A program made the position numbers and the translations under genes. A model generated the notes under the pieces. It did no database searches. It worked only from the letters and a program-made list of their open reading frames with translations, and had not been told where the DNA came from. Shown here one piece after another: positions 34,215 to 42,901 of a stretch of 64,000 nt of DNA. How positions within the stretch are numbered: position 1 is the first letter of the stretch; each line of letters opens with the position of its first letter. This stretch comes from Paenibacillus dendritiformis. Its GTDB lineage: Bacteria; Bacillota; Bacilli; Paenibacillales; Paenibacillaceae. The stretch lies in NCBI RefSeq assembly GCF_021654795.1, contig NZ_AP025344.1:5332501-5396500 (forward strand), read 5' to 3'.

Positions 34215-35640
34215 TGTCCCCCTGTTCCAGTACTAACGGGATGGTTGCCCGCAGCTCGGTCCCGCCGGCACTCGTCGTTGTCACATGGAAGGAACCGCCC
34301 AGCAGCTCGGCTCTTTCCTTCATGCCGTATAATCCGATCCGCTGCTGCTCGCGCGCCCTGGCGAAATCTTCCGGCTCGATGCCATGGCCATTGTCCCGAA
34401 TCGTCAATTGCACCCGGGAATCGGAGACGTCCATCCTGATCTCGATCCGGGTCGCCGCCGCATGCTTCACGACATTGGTCAAGCTTTCCTGCAAAATCCG
34501 GTACAAGGCGACCGCGATATGGCTGCCGATGGCGATATCCGCTTCGGGAACGGACAGCAGCACCGCAATGTTGTGCTTCTGTTCGAATTTTTGCGCATAT
34601 TTCTTGATTGCGGAGATCAATCCCATATCGTCCAGAATCGGCGGTCTTAACTCCACCGCCAAATCCCGGATCTCCCGCAAAATTCCGGCCGCCATATCCC
34701 GGCTGGCATACAGCAGCTCCCGCTGCTCGGCATCCTTCGCTTCATCCGCCAGCACGCGCATCGTCACCATCAGCGACGTGAGCGCCTGGCTCGTCTCATC
34801 GTGCAGCTCGCGCGAGATTCTCTTTCTCTCATCCTCCTGCGCGGACAGCAGCTTCAAAATCAGCGTATCCCGCAGCCGGTCCTTATGCTGCAGCTCGGTC
34901 AGCAGCTTCTCGACTTCAATGTTGGAGTCAATCAGACTATCCGCCATTTCATTGAACGCCCGCGCCAGCTTCCCTACCTCGTCGCCGGTCGTCACCTGCG
35001 CCCGCAGAGACAGCTTCCCGGCCGATATTCCGGTCGCCACGGCAACAAGATTGTTGATCGGCTTCGTGATGAAGCGGGTCACGTAATACGTAATGCCGGC
35101 CGTGGCCGCGCATACCAATAAGGCCGCGACAATCAGCTCTCCGATTTTCATAAAAATATAGGACCGTGCCTGCGTCTCCTCCATGCCAACCCGAACGAAT
35201 CCGACATCTCCCCCCTCGATGGGAACCAGGATATCATGAATGCGGCCTTCATCCGTTAGCAGCGTGGCCGCCTGCTGGCGGTTCGAGCCATCGGGCAGGT
35301 GCGCGGTCCGGATGCCTAGCGGCAGCTGTCCGGAGAAGGTGTCGCCGACCAAGCCGTTATTGCTGTTGATCACCAGGATGTAGCGAACATCTTCGTTCGT
35401 CTTCTGGGCCTGGGTGATGAGGAGATGAAGCGAAAATTGATCGTCCGTCAGGATATAATCCGAGCTCAACGCCGCGATATTTTGCGCAATATTGGCGCCG
35501 CGCTTCTTCAGCTCTTCCGCCATCATGCTCGTCAGCGAGTCCCAAATGATCGAGCCCAGGACCAAGGCCAGAAAGATGAGAGCGGCAAAGATGGTGCCGA
35601 ATATTTTCTGGTTAATGCGAAGCCTCCCCATCCATCTCAT
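34168..35640 (-). CDS. Sensor histidine kinase (HisKA_3 type) of the UhpT system
   Basis: A 490-residue membrane kinase: helix at 13-35, extracellular sensor (about 36-160), helix at about 165-187, HAMP-like linker (190-245), then a HisKA_3 phosphoacceptor E-R-K-R-I-S-R-E-L-H280-D-E and a HATPase domain with D-N-G-H-G-I and I-G-L-Y-G-M. This is the kinase class that pairs with NarL regulators. Its ATG overlaps the stop of the binding-lipoprotein gene (ATGA), suggesting the lipoprotein presents a ligand to the sensor domain. Confidence 0.88.
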   Translation of the reverse strand: MRWMGRLRINQKIFGTIFAALIFLALVLGSIIWDSLTSMMAEELKKRGANIAQNIAALSSDYILTDDQFSLHLLITQAQKTNEDVRYILVINSNNGLVGDTFSGQLPLGIRTAHLPDGSNRQQAATLLTDEGRIHDILVPIEGGDVGFVRVGMEETQARSYIFMKIGELIVAALLVCAATAGITYYVTRFITKPINNLVAVATGISAGKLSLRAQVTTGDEVGKLARAFNEMADSLIDSNIEVEKLLTELQHKDRLRDTLILKLLSAQEDERKRISRELHDETSQALTSLMVTMRVLADEAKDAEQRELLYASRDMAAGILREIRDLAVELRPPILDDMGLISAIKKYAQKFEQKHNIAVLLSVPEADIAIGSHIAVALYRILQESLTNVVKHAAATRIEIRMDVSDSRVQLTIRDNGHGIEPEDFARAREQQRIGLYGMKERAELLGGSFHVTTTSAGGTELRATIPLVLEQGDSDGTDHTDRQDHDRG

Positions 35641-36584
35641 AGGCGGCCTCGCGACATCTGCTTCCCTCTGTAAGCGGTCTCATACAGCCGCGGATCGAAG
35701 GGCACGAACCGATCAATGAACAGCCCCTCCAGCGCCGGCTTCATCGCTTCCTGCTCATGCATGGAGAGAAAAAGTTCTTTTACCATCTGTTTCTCTTCAT
35801 CCGGCAAGCTGCTGCTGATGACAACCGGACTGGTGCCCGCCGGCTTCGACTTGGCGATAATATGCAGGGAATCGGCCAGCTCCGGATTTTTGCGCTTGGC
35901 CTGCTCATAGACCAGGCTGTTCACCGCCGCGGCATCCACGACCCTGTCAATGACGGCCTTAAGCGAGCTGTCATGATTGTAGGTATAGACGTAGCGTCCG
36001 AAAAAATGCTCCGGCGTTTCCTCGAATTCGGCCAGCCGCTCACTGATAAAAAAGTAGCTCGAGTAGCTCGCAGGATCGGTAATGGCGATGCTTTTCCCCT
36101 TCAAATCGTTAAGATCCGTCATCCCGCTGTCGCGATTGACGACCAGATAGCCATAATAATACGGCACGCCCATTCGTTCCTGCATCGCAATCGCTTCCAG
36201 CCCCTCGGCCTTCTTTTGCTTGTAGGTCAGATAGGCCCCTGACGACAGCAGAGCAATATCGGCCCCGCCATTCATCATTAACATCGTAATTTCATTATAG
36301 CTCTTGCGCTGAATCAGGATCGCGGGCCGGTTCAGCTTATCTCCTACATAATCGGCAATGGCCCGATAGGAATTGATCGTATCGGCCGGCGACAGCACAC
36401 TGGAAATCGCCACGCGAAGCGGGGGCGGCGAATCGTCTCGGGAATCGGGCGGCGTACTTTCCGTCTCGGCGAACACAATCTGATAACCGGAGCGCCCCGA
36501 CGTGCAGCCCGATATCATCGCGGCAAGCAAAAGCAGAAGCAGCATTCCCTTTGCCCTCGGCAGCCTGATCCTTCTATTCTTCAT
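35637..36584 (-). CDS. PhnD-family binding lipoprotein, HptA-like sensor component
   Basis: A 315-residue lipoprotein from ATG 36584 (MKNRRIRLPRAKG). The signal peptide ends in I-S-G-C, lipidated Cys27. The mature protein matches the PhnD/phosphonate-type periplasmic-binding fold: L-R-V-A-I-S-S, Y-R-A-I-A-D-Y-V-G-D-K-L, A-D-I-A-L-L-S-S-G-A-Y and L-K-G-K-S-I-A-I-T-D-P-A-S-Y. No transporter permease accompanies it; instead it is translationally coupled to a sensor kinase. This is the arrangement of S. aureus HptA, which senses external hexose phosphate. Confidence 0.82.
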   Translation of the reverse strand: MKNRRIRLPRAKGMLLLLLLAAMISGCTSGRSGYQIVFAETESTPPDSRDDSPPPLRVAISSVLSPADTINSYRAIADYVGDKLNRPAILIQRKSYNEITMLMMNGGADIALLSSGAYLTYKQKKAEGLEAIAMQERMGVPYYYGYLVVNRDSGMTDLNDLKGKSIAITDPASYSSYFFISERLAEFEETPEHFFGRYVYTYNHDSSLKAVIDRVVDAAAVNSLVYEQAKRKNPELADSLHIIAKSKPAGTSPVVISSSLPDEEKQMVKELFLSMHEQEAMKPALEGLFIDRFVPFDPRLYETAYRGKQMSRGRL

Positions 36585-36730
36585 GGTGCGTATAGGCTCC
36601 CTCCCTCGACAGCGCCCACCTCGGGGACGTTTTTTGCATCCCCAAGTATAGCATGAAAAGCACGCCCTCTCTATAAACGATGCCCTTTCCAACCCGTTTT
36701 AAGGAGTTTTTGCCTACTCGTCCCGCCCGG

Positions 36731-36770
36731 TGTAGGATTTTTTCCGACAGCGGCCGCGTTTTCTCCTACA
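36731..36770. promoter_or_regulatory. Inverted repeat TGTAGGA...TCCTACA between hptA-like gene and uhpT
   Basis: TGTAGGA (36731-36737) and TCCTACA (36764-36770) are perfect inverted arms with A/T runs on their inner or outer side, in the divergent promoter region. A candidate operator for the NarL-type regulator; no consensus -35/-10 pair is obvious, as expected for an activated promoter. Confidence 0.4.
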
Positions 36771-37002
36771 AAAAATCAGAACTTTGCTGATAGTATCGGG
36801 GCTGGCCTAAGCCTGATAATGAAAAGCGAGGAATGCAAATGAAAGACAGGGAGGTACGATAACGCCGTGGACAGCCCATAGACATCGCCAAGAGTCATCA
36901 CTCTTTCTGAAACCGGTTCCGCTAACCGTTGGAAGGCATCGTCCCCGCAATCATTTGTTTTTTCATTTTGTTTATCTACAGCTAAGAATCGAGGTTGATT
37001 GC

Positions 37003-38367
37003 ATGATTTCATTTTTGAAGCCTAGAGTAAGCGCTGCCAAGGTGCCGCCGGAGCAAGTCCAAAAAACGTATAAGCGCTTCCGGATCCAATCCTTGATGGG
37101 TGTTTTCTTCGGCTATATGGCCTATTACATCGTTCGGAACAATTTTGCGTTATCGACGCCGCATCTCCAGAACGATCTCCACCTCAGCGCGACGGAAGTC
37201 GGGCTGCTGAGCAGCTGCATGCTCATTGCGTACGGCATCAGCAAAGGCCTGATGAGCAGTCTGGCCGACAAGGCCGATCCGAAAAGGTATATGGCCCTCG
37301 GTCTTCTCATGTGTGCATTGGTCAATATTATGTTGGGCTTCTCAACGGCATTTTGGATGTTCGCCGCACTCGTTATTTTGAACGGCATATTCCAAGGAAT
37401 GGGCGTCGGCCCCAGCTTCATCACGATCGCGAACTGGTTCCCGCGCAGACAGCGAGGCGTCGTCGGCGCGATCTGGAACATCTCGCATAATGTCGGCGGC
37501 GGCATCGTGGCGCCTGTCGTCGGGGTCGGCTTCGCCATGCTGGGCCAGGAGCACTGGCAAGCGGCAAGCTATCAAGTGCCTGCGGCGGTCGCGATCGTGT
37601 TCGCCCTGATCGTATTGGCCCTGACCAAGGGCTCTCCGGTCAACGAAGGCTTGCCGCCGCTGAACGAGATCGTCCCGGATGAATCCGAGCCGGCCGCATC
37701 GGCCTCCTCCGCTTCCAAGCCGCCGGAGGATATGTCGGTCTGGCAAATTTTCAAAAATTATGTCCTGTTCAACAAAAACGCCTGGTTCGTCTCGTTCGTA
37801 GACGTATTCGTCTATATGGTGCGCTTCGGCATTATTAGCTGGCTGCCAATCTATCTTTTGAACGTGAAACATTTCACTAAGGCGGAAATGAGCGTCGCCT
37901 TTCTCTTTTTCGAATGGGCGGCCATCCCTTCCACGCTCCTGGTCGGCTACATATCGGACCGGTTCTTCAAGGGCTACCGCATGCCGCCGGCCATTATCGC
38001 CATGATCATGATTTTCTTCTGTATCATCGGCTACTGGCAGAGCGGTTCGCTGCTGGTCACGACGATATTCGCGGCCATCATCGGATGCCTGATTTACATT
38101 CCGCAGTTCCTCGCGTCCGTGCAGACATTGGAGGTCGTGCCGCCCTTCGCCGTTGGATCGGCGGTTGGTTTGCGCGGATTTATGAGCTATATTTTGGGCG
38201 CTTCCTTGGGAACGACGCTCTTCGGCTTCATGGTAGACCGGGTGGGCTGGAACGGCGGCTTCTACGTATTGCTGACTGCCGTAATATTGTGCATTGTTTT
38301 CTGCATTCTGACCCATATGGGGGCCAAGGAAATGGAACGCGCCAAGCAGGAAGCGGTGAAACCGTAA
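37003..38367 (+). CDS. uhpT: UhpT/GlpT-type hexose phosphate antiporter
   Basis: A 454-residue major-facilitator protein of the organophosphate:phosphate antiporter family with 12 predicted helices. ATG 37003 (MISFLKPR) has GAGGTTGAT upstream. Family marks include F-G-Y-M-A-Y-Y-I-V-R-N-N-F (about 40, with a basic residue in helix 1), G-M-G-V-G-P-S and W-N-I-S-H-N-V-G-G-G (about 165-175), and a charged central loop with proline/serine (about 235-260). It would exchange hexose phosphate for phosphate. The divergent three-gene sensor operon indicates induction by an external sugar phosphate. Confidence 0.85.
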   Translation: MISFLKPRVSAAKVPPEQVQKTYKRFRIQSLMGVFFGYMAYYIVRNNFALSTPHLQNDLHLSATEVGLLSSCMLIAYGISKGLMSSLADKADPKRYMALGLLMCALVNIMLGFSTAFWMFAALVILNGIFQGMGVGPSFITIANWFPRRQRGVVGAIWNISHNVGGGIVAPVVGVGFAMLGQEHWQAASYQVPAAVAIVFALIVLALTKGSPVNEGLPPLNEIVPDESEPAASASSASKPPEDMSVWQIFKNYVLFNKNAWFVSFVDVFVYMVRFGIISWLPIYLLNVKHFTKAEMSVAFLFFEWAAIPSTLLVGYISDRFFKGYRMPPAIIAMIMIFFCIIGYWQSGSLLVTTIFAAIIGCLIYIPQFLASVQTLEVVPPFAVGSAVGLRGFMSYILGASLGTTLFGFMVDRVGWNGGFYVLLTAVILCIVFCILTHMGAKEMERAKQEAVKP

Positions 38368-38411
38368 GCTGCGGTGTCCCAAAAAGCGACTGCCGCTTCG
38401 CATCCATTCCG

Positions 38412-38449
38412 AGAAGCTCCTTCCGGGCAGATGCCCGTCAGGAGCTTCT
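38412..38449 (+). terminator. uhpT terminator
   Basis: AGAAGCTCCT (38412) pairs with AGGAGCTTCT (38440), with a second GGGC/GCCC stem inside. The T tract is short. Confidence 0.5.
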
Positions 38450-38598
38450 TATCGTTCAGGCGGCGCTTAGGTCAAGAATGGGATTGGATCTGGATAGTTT
38501 CAACATAACTGTAAGCATCAACTCATCATTCCCTGAACCGAAGTGTTCAACATATTTTACGGTACGCCGCTGATTGACATACGATTTCGTTTGTACAT

Positions 38599-38645
38599 AA
38601 AAAAATAAGCAGGCCCCGGTTCCGCCTGAGCGGGCCGGGGCCTTA
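38599..38645 (-). terminator. Terminator of the transglutaminase-like gene
   Basis: GGCCCCGG (38612-38619) pairs with CCGGGGCC (38635-38642). On the minus strand the stem is followed by a TTATTTTTTT tract. Confidence 0.85.
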
Positions 38646-38670
38646 TAGAGAGGAAGAGGACTACCGTAAG

Positions 38671-39828
38671 TTAGGGCGAAGCCGGAATCGTAATCTCCAC
38701 GATCCGGTCCTCGCTGTTCGTCAGCGACGAGACGCGGTATTCCAGCGGAGCGGCAAGTCCGAGCATCGCCACCATATCATGCAGATCCGATCGAAGCTGC
38801 AGTTCATCCCCTTCATAGCGAATCTGCATTCGTTCGCGGCCGGCATCGCGGGCCGTCTGGAACCGTTCGGCCAAGGCGGGGGCGTCATGAACGGCCCGGT
38901 CGGCCAGGAGCACGTCCGGGCTCCATACCTTCTCCAGCTCGCGGGCGAAGCCGCTTAGCGCGCCGCCTTCCGCCTTCATCCGATCGACGGCCAGCGCGTA
39001 GGCCCGATCGGCAGCCGGGGCCTGCCCCGCCTCCCAGATATGATCGCCCCCCATCTCTTCATCGGTGCGCAAATAATACGTGTACCGGATCTGCTTGCCC
39101 CGGTTCGGCAGCGGGTCGTCCCAGGTTGCGTCCAAGTGGTACCAGGAACCGTCGAGCTGCACGAGATTCCAGGCATGCAGGGTTCCGCCCGCCTCGCCTT
39201 CGATAATTTGGCCCGGAATGCCAGCCTCTCGCAGCATGGCATGTACCAGCAGCGCATAGCCCTGGCACACGGTCTTGCCCTCGGTCAGCGCTTCGTACGC
39301 CGTGAACTTGGTCATTCCCTCGTCATAGGTGAGATGACTTACGACATAGTCGTGTATCGCTCTTACCTTCTGATGCGGCGAATCATCCGGAGCCGTAATC
39401 TCCTGCACGATCTCGCGGGCCCGGTTCAAGACGAACTGTGTTTGTTCCCGCGTTTCTCTGTATTCCACATATACGGTGACGAGCGCATGATCGGCGCTCC
39501 CTTTCCATTGGAACGAATACTTGCTTACATTGTACCTGATAAATGGATCGGAATGAAGCGCGGCGGACAGAGCTTCCGTCACCTGCGCGGTCAGCGCGTC
39601 GGTGCTGCCTTCATAACGGAAAGAGGAAATGCCCTCCCGCTGCGTAAACCGTTCCTCGAACCAATTCGTCATCGCCTCTGCGTCATTCAGCACGACCTCG
39701 AAGGGGCGGGCTTCCACCGTCGGCCACAAGGCCAGTCCAGCCACGACGCTGACGATGAAGCAGCCCAGAAGCAGCATACGCATAACGGAGAACGGGGAGC
39801 GACGTCTTGGCCGCTTCCGGAAGGCCAT
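38671..39828 (-). CDS. Membrane-anchored transglutaminase-like protein
   Basis: About 385 residues from ATG 39828 (MAFRKRPRRR). An N-terminal basic stretch and one hydrophobic helix (about 16-35) anchor it outside the cell. The transglutaminase core has V-C-Q-G-Y-A (catalytic Cys), T-L-H-A-W-N-L-V (His) and Y-H-L-D-A-T-W-D-D (Asp). Such domains in Firmicutes are usually cysteine proteases or cell-wall-associated enzymes. Upstream in-frame TTG/GTG codons (to 39885) give alternative starts; the ribosome-binding site does not decide clearly. Stand-alone gene. Confidence 0.8.
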   Translation of the reverse strand: MAFRKRPRRRSPFSVMRMLLLGCFIVSVVAGLALWPTVEARPFEVVLNDAEAMTNWFEERFTQREGISSFRYEGSTDALTAQVTEALSAALHSDPFIRYNVSKYSFQWKGSADHALVTVYVEYRETREQTQFVLNRAREIVQEITAPDDSPHQKVRAIHDYVVSHLTYDEGMTKFTAYEALTEGKTVCQGYALLVHAMLREAGIPGQIIEGEAGGTLHAWNLVQLDGSWYHLDATWDDPLPNRGKQIRYTYYLRTDEEMGGDHIWEAGQAPAADRAYALAVDRMKAEGGALSGFARELEKVWSPDVLLADRAVHDAPALAERFQTARDAGRERMQIRYEGDELQLRSDLHDMVAMLGLAAPLEYRVSSLTNSEDRIVEITIPASP

Positions 39829-40119
39829 TCCCTCATCGTATCCCCCGCCCTCTCGCACGTCTGCATCATACAATCCGCAACCCACCTTTCCATCCGGCGG
39901 TGTTGTCCGCCTTTGGTGGTACGTATCGTAACATACGGATTTTGCAGATGCTGTCTAGTTATAGGATGAGCTTCCCCGTTCCCGGCCTCTGACGATTCTA
40001 TTCCGCTCGACAGTGTCCACCAGCAACAGTGCGGGTTCAGGCTTGTTCCACCCGAATAACCCCTTTCCCCCTTTTTGGAAAAAGACGAGCCGTAGCGAAT
40101 CGATGCGGCATTTGCCTAT

Positions 40120-40156
40120 AAAAAAATACGCAGCCGGCCGAAAAAGCCGGTTGCGC
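40120..40156 (-). terminator. Terminator of the alpha/beta hydrolase gene
   Basis: On the minus strand a CGCAACCGGC/GCCGGCTGCG stem, one mismatch, is followed by TATTTTTTTAT. Confidence 0.8.
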
Positions 40157-40166
40157 GTCGCTTAAA

Positions 40167-41138
40167 TCAAGTCAATAATGTCCGCTGCGCCGCAGATGCC
40201 CGCTCCGGATAACAACAAGGCATCTCGGCCGACAGCCCGAGGCGCCAGCGGAAGAACGGGAGCACCTCCTGCCAGAAGCGGGGATCCTGCTCCGAGCAGC
40301 TATGCCCCGGACTGTCTACGAACACGTGCTGCTGCGGATACCCCAGCCGGGACAGAATTCCCTCCAGCTCTCCGGCCGGGATGAAGCCGTCCCCCAGGGA
40401 GTGCACCATCAACACAGGCACCCGGCCTTCCGTACGGGCCTCGTTGTCGGACAGCGAGCGGGCCAGATCGAGCTCTTCATACACCGAGACGGGAATCTGG
40501 GAGCGGTACAGCCAGATGCGCGGAATGACCGTGGCGAGCGGAAAAGACGGCAGCCGCCGCCGGCGCAGCTCCGCAGCGACCAGAGTCAGCGGGCGCGCAG
40601 GCATGGAATCCGTCACCAGCGCCTGCACATCGAGACCGCAATCCAGCGCCATAACGGCGCCGAAGCCGCCCAACGAATGGCCGAGCACCCCGATTCGATC
40701 CGGCTCGATGTCGGGACGGGTACGCACATAACGAACCGCAGCGAGCAGGTCATCGCGGAACAGAAGCGGCGAAGGGGCCTTGACCGCCCCGCTGTCGCCA
40801 TGGCTGCTCACATCATACAGCAGCAGATTGAAGCCGGCATCCGCCAGCGGGTACGCATAGCGAAGCACGCGCTCGCGGTTGGATCCCCATCCGTGGCAAA
40901 TGATAATGACCGGAGCGCGCTTTGCCGGAGTGTTCCCCTTGCCCCATACGAACCAGCCCCGCAGCGTGGCGCATCCGTCGAAGGAGATGCGCTCGAACGG
41001 GCGCTCCGGCTCCTTCCGCACCGGCACTTGCCGCGGCGACTGGCTCTTCACCGCGAGCGTCCAGGTTCCTCCGGCGAGGCAGCCCAGCGCGGCCATCGCT
41101 CCCATGCTGTAGGACCATATATCAGTTAGCTCTGTCAT
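40167..41138 (-). CDS. Alpha/beta hydrolase with N-terminal hydrophobic segment
   Basis: A 323-residue protein, ATG 41138 behind GGGAGGAAG. Catalytic triad candidates are S155 in G-H-S-L-G-G, D250 in H-S-L-G-D-G and H279 in S-P-G-H-S. The oxyanion region is C-H-G-W-G-S-N-R (81-88). A hydrophobic stretch at residues 8-30 may be a membrane anchor. The family includes serine aminopeptidase-like and BAAT-like hydrolases; the substrate is unknown. It stands alone with its own terminator. Confidence 0.8.
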   Translation of the reverse strand: MTELTDIWSYSMGAMAALGCLAGGTWTLAVKSQSPRQVPVRKEPERPFERISFDGCATLRGWFVWGKGNTPAKRAPVIIICHGWGSNRERVLRYAYPLADAGFNLLLYDVSSHGDSGAVKAPSPLLFRDDLLAAVRYVRTRPDIEPDRIGVLGHSLGGFGAVMALDCGLDVQALVTDSMPARPLTLVAAELRRRRLPSFPLATVIPRIWLYRSQIPVSVYEELDLARSLSDNEARTEGRVPVLMVHSLGDGFIPAGELEGILSRLGYPQQHVFVDSPGHSCSEQDPRFWQEVLPFFRWRLGLSAEMPCCYPERASAAQRTLLT

Positions 41139-41460
41139 CTTCCTCCCGCCTCACTTTCCGGTTCATCCATCCCATCGATGCCGCAAGCCGTCGCTGCATG
41201 ACCGGCATGCCTTGGAGAGCGGCGATGCTCAGGATCGCTTGTGGACTAACTTCTAGTATCGTCAGCCTCCATATAGGCTATCCTTTCCGAAACCAATTTA
41301 CTTTTATTGTATACCATATGTCCAAATTTTCCTAGATTTACGGCTCAAAATACGATGATGGCAAGCATTCCACGCGAACAATCGCCGCCTTCCGGGAAAC
41401 ATCCATGCTCTGGGGCTCGTTTTCACCAGTCCCAGCATCCTAAATTTTGCCGTAACTGTT
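41139..41460. other. Gene-free stretch upstream of the flxA-like gene
   Basis: About 320 nt between divergent genes. It contains AT-rich promoter-like DNA near 41300-41340 but no gene or RNA element that I recognise. Confidence 0.45.
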
Positions 41461-41486
41461 CAAAAATTGCGAAAGAAAACCGATAA
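41461..41486 (+). promoter_or_regulatory. Candidate SigD-type (flagellar) promoter of the flxA-like gene
   Basis: CAAA (41461-41464), a 14-bp spacer and ACCGATAA (41479-41486) resemble the SigD pattern TAAA-N15-GCCGATAT. No SigA-type promoter is evident nearby. Confidence 0.4.
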
Positions 41487-41574
41487 CTTCAGTATATCGG
41501 CGAGATGCCCGTGCTGCCGGCCAAGAGGCCGCGTCACGCATTTGTCCCTTGCAAGGAGAAAGGAAGGATTGAAT

Positions 41575-41940
41575 ATGAATGTATCTGCGGTATCTGCAGG
41601 CGGTCTAGTAAGCTACGGCAGCAGTGCGGCCAGCGGCATCGACCGGCAGATTGAAAGGCTGAACAAACGAAAGGCTGTCATTGCGGAGAAAATGTTGGCC
41701 GTCGCCACCGGCGACGACGAGCAAAAAGTGAAAGACGAAAAGATAAAGGCGCTCAAGATGGAGATGCAGGTCATTGACATGCAAATTCAGCAGCTATTGA
41801 AGAAAAAAATGGAGATGGAGAAGAACAAACAAGATCCGTCCAAAGCGGACACGGGAGATATAGGGCCTTCGATCAGCGACTTGATTCAACCCGACGAGAA
41901 GCCGCAAGGCAACTCTGTTTTTATTGATATGAAGCTGTAG
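41575..41940 (+). CDS. FlxA-like small coiled-coil protein
   Basis: A 121-residue soluble protein starting MNVSAVSAGGLVSYG at ATG 41575, after AAGGAGAAAGGAAGG. The centre (about 25-90) is a continuous charged coiled coil (I-D-R-Q-I-E-R-L-N-K-R and M-Q-V-I-D-M-Q-I-Q-Q-L-L-K-K-K) as in FlxA-like proteins, with a small flexible C-terminus. In E. coli, FlxA is a flagellar sigma-dependent gene of unknown function. The frame is open further upstream, but only this start has a ribosome-binding site. Confidence 0.72.
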   Translation: MNVSAVSAGGLVSYGSSAASGIDRQIERLNKRKAVIAEKMLAVATGDDEQKVKDEKIKALKMEMQVIDMQIQQLLKKKMEMEKNKQDPSKADTGDIGPSISDLIQPDEKPQGNSVFIDMKL

Positions 41941-42156
41941 CGAGGGACGGGACTGTCCGGTCCGGGCCACGCTTGCTCCTTCCGCCCGCTCCGGCGCTTG
42001 GTTGACGGTTCTCATCGCCTCTTGTGCCGGAGCGGCGTCCTGGAAGGAGCGCTCACTCCTCTGACCATCCTCACCGCCATGGTGCGGATCGGTGGATTCC
42101 CCTTCTGGCATTCTCCCTTGCCTCTGCCCTCTATGGCGGTTCTCCCGTCTGCTTTG

Positions 42157-42810
42157 CTATCCCAATGTTCTGGCCAGCCGAACGAAGCGGGCTGCATGCT
42201 CAGCCAGCGCGGCATAATGGCCGGCACGGATGTCCTCGCTCCGGATGAGCTTCGAACCGAGCCCGAACGCGGAGGCGCCGGCCTCGGCATAAGCTTCCAT
42301 CGTCGACAGATCGACGCCGCCTGTCGCCATGATCGGAATATGGGACAGCGGGCCGCGAATCTCGCGGATATAATTCGGCCCGAGCGTGCCGAGCGGGAAG
42401 AGCTTCACCGCCTTGGCCCCGGCATTCCACGCCCGCACGATCTCGGTCGGGGTCAGCACGCCCGGCCAGACATCGACGCCGCGCCCGGCAGCATAATCGA
42501 TGACGGCCTCGTCCAGATTCGGCGAGATGAGGAACTCCGCTCCCGCGTCCATGGCCGTACGGGCCATACCGGTATCCAGCACGGTGCCGGCGCCGATAAA
42601 GGCCCGGCCCTCGAACCGATCGCGCCATCGGCGGATGATATCCGGGGCGCCATCGGTGTTCATCGTAACCTCCATGAACCGTATCCCGCCGGATACCAGC
42701 GCTTCCCCGGCCCGATCGGCCGTGTCTCCGGTATAGCCGCGGAATATGGCGACAATCCGTTCCTGCAGCATGAGTGACGTCAGATCTTCCTTGCGGTCCG
42801 GATACTCCAT
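42157..42810 (-). CDS. eda: KDPG/KHG aldolase
   Basis: A 217-residue TIM-barrel class I aldolase. The Schiff-base lysine is K136 in A-V-K-L-F-P. E47 in M-E-V-T-M and the phosphate-binding A-T-G-G-V region also fit. It cleaves 2-keto-3-deoxy-6-phosphogluconate to pyruvate and glyceraldehyde-3-phosphate, or 4-hydroxy-2-oxoglutarate to pyruvate and glyoxylate. It lies 91 nt downstream of a ROK kinase in the same direction, so the pair may handle hexuronate or gluconate-derived intermediates. No KDG kinase of the PfkB family is present here. Confidence 0.88.
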   Translation of the reverse strand: MEYPDRKEDLTSLMLQERIVAIFRGYTGDTADRAGEALVSGGIRFMEVTMNTDGAPDIIRRWRDRFEGRAFIGAGTVLDTGMARTAMDAGAEFLISPNLDEAVIDYAAGRGVDVWPGVLTPTEIVRAWNAGAKAVKLFPLGTLGPNYIREIRGPLSHIPIMATGGVDLSTMEAYAEAGASAFGLGSKLIRSEDIRAGHYAALAEHAARFVRLARTLG

Positions 42811-42901
42811 CCTCCCGCCCCCTTCCCGGTTCTAGTTATCGTGATGCCCAGCCCAAGCCATTCGGTATGCCGCTTCGGGCAAAGACGAGACTCCGCCCGG
42901 G

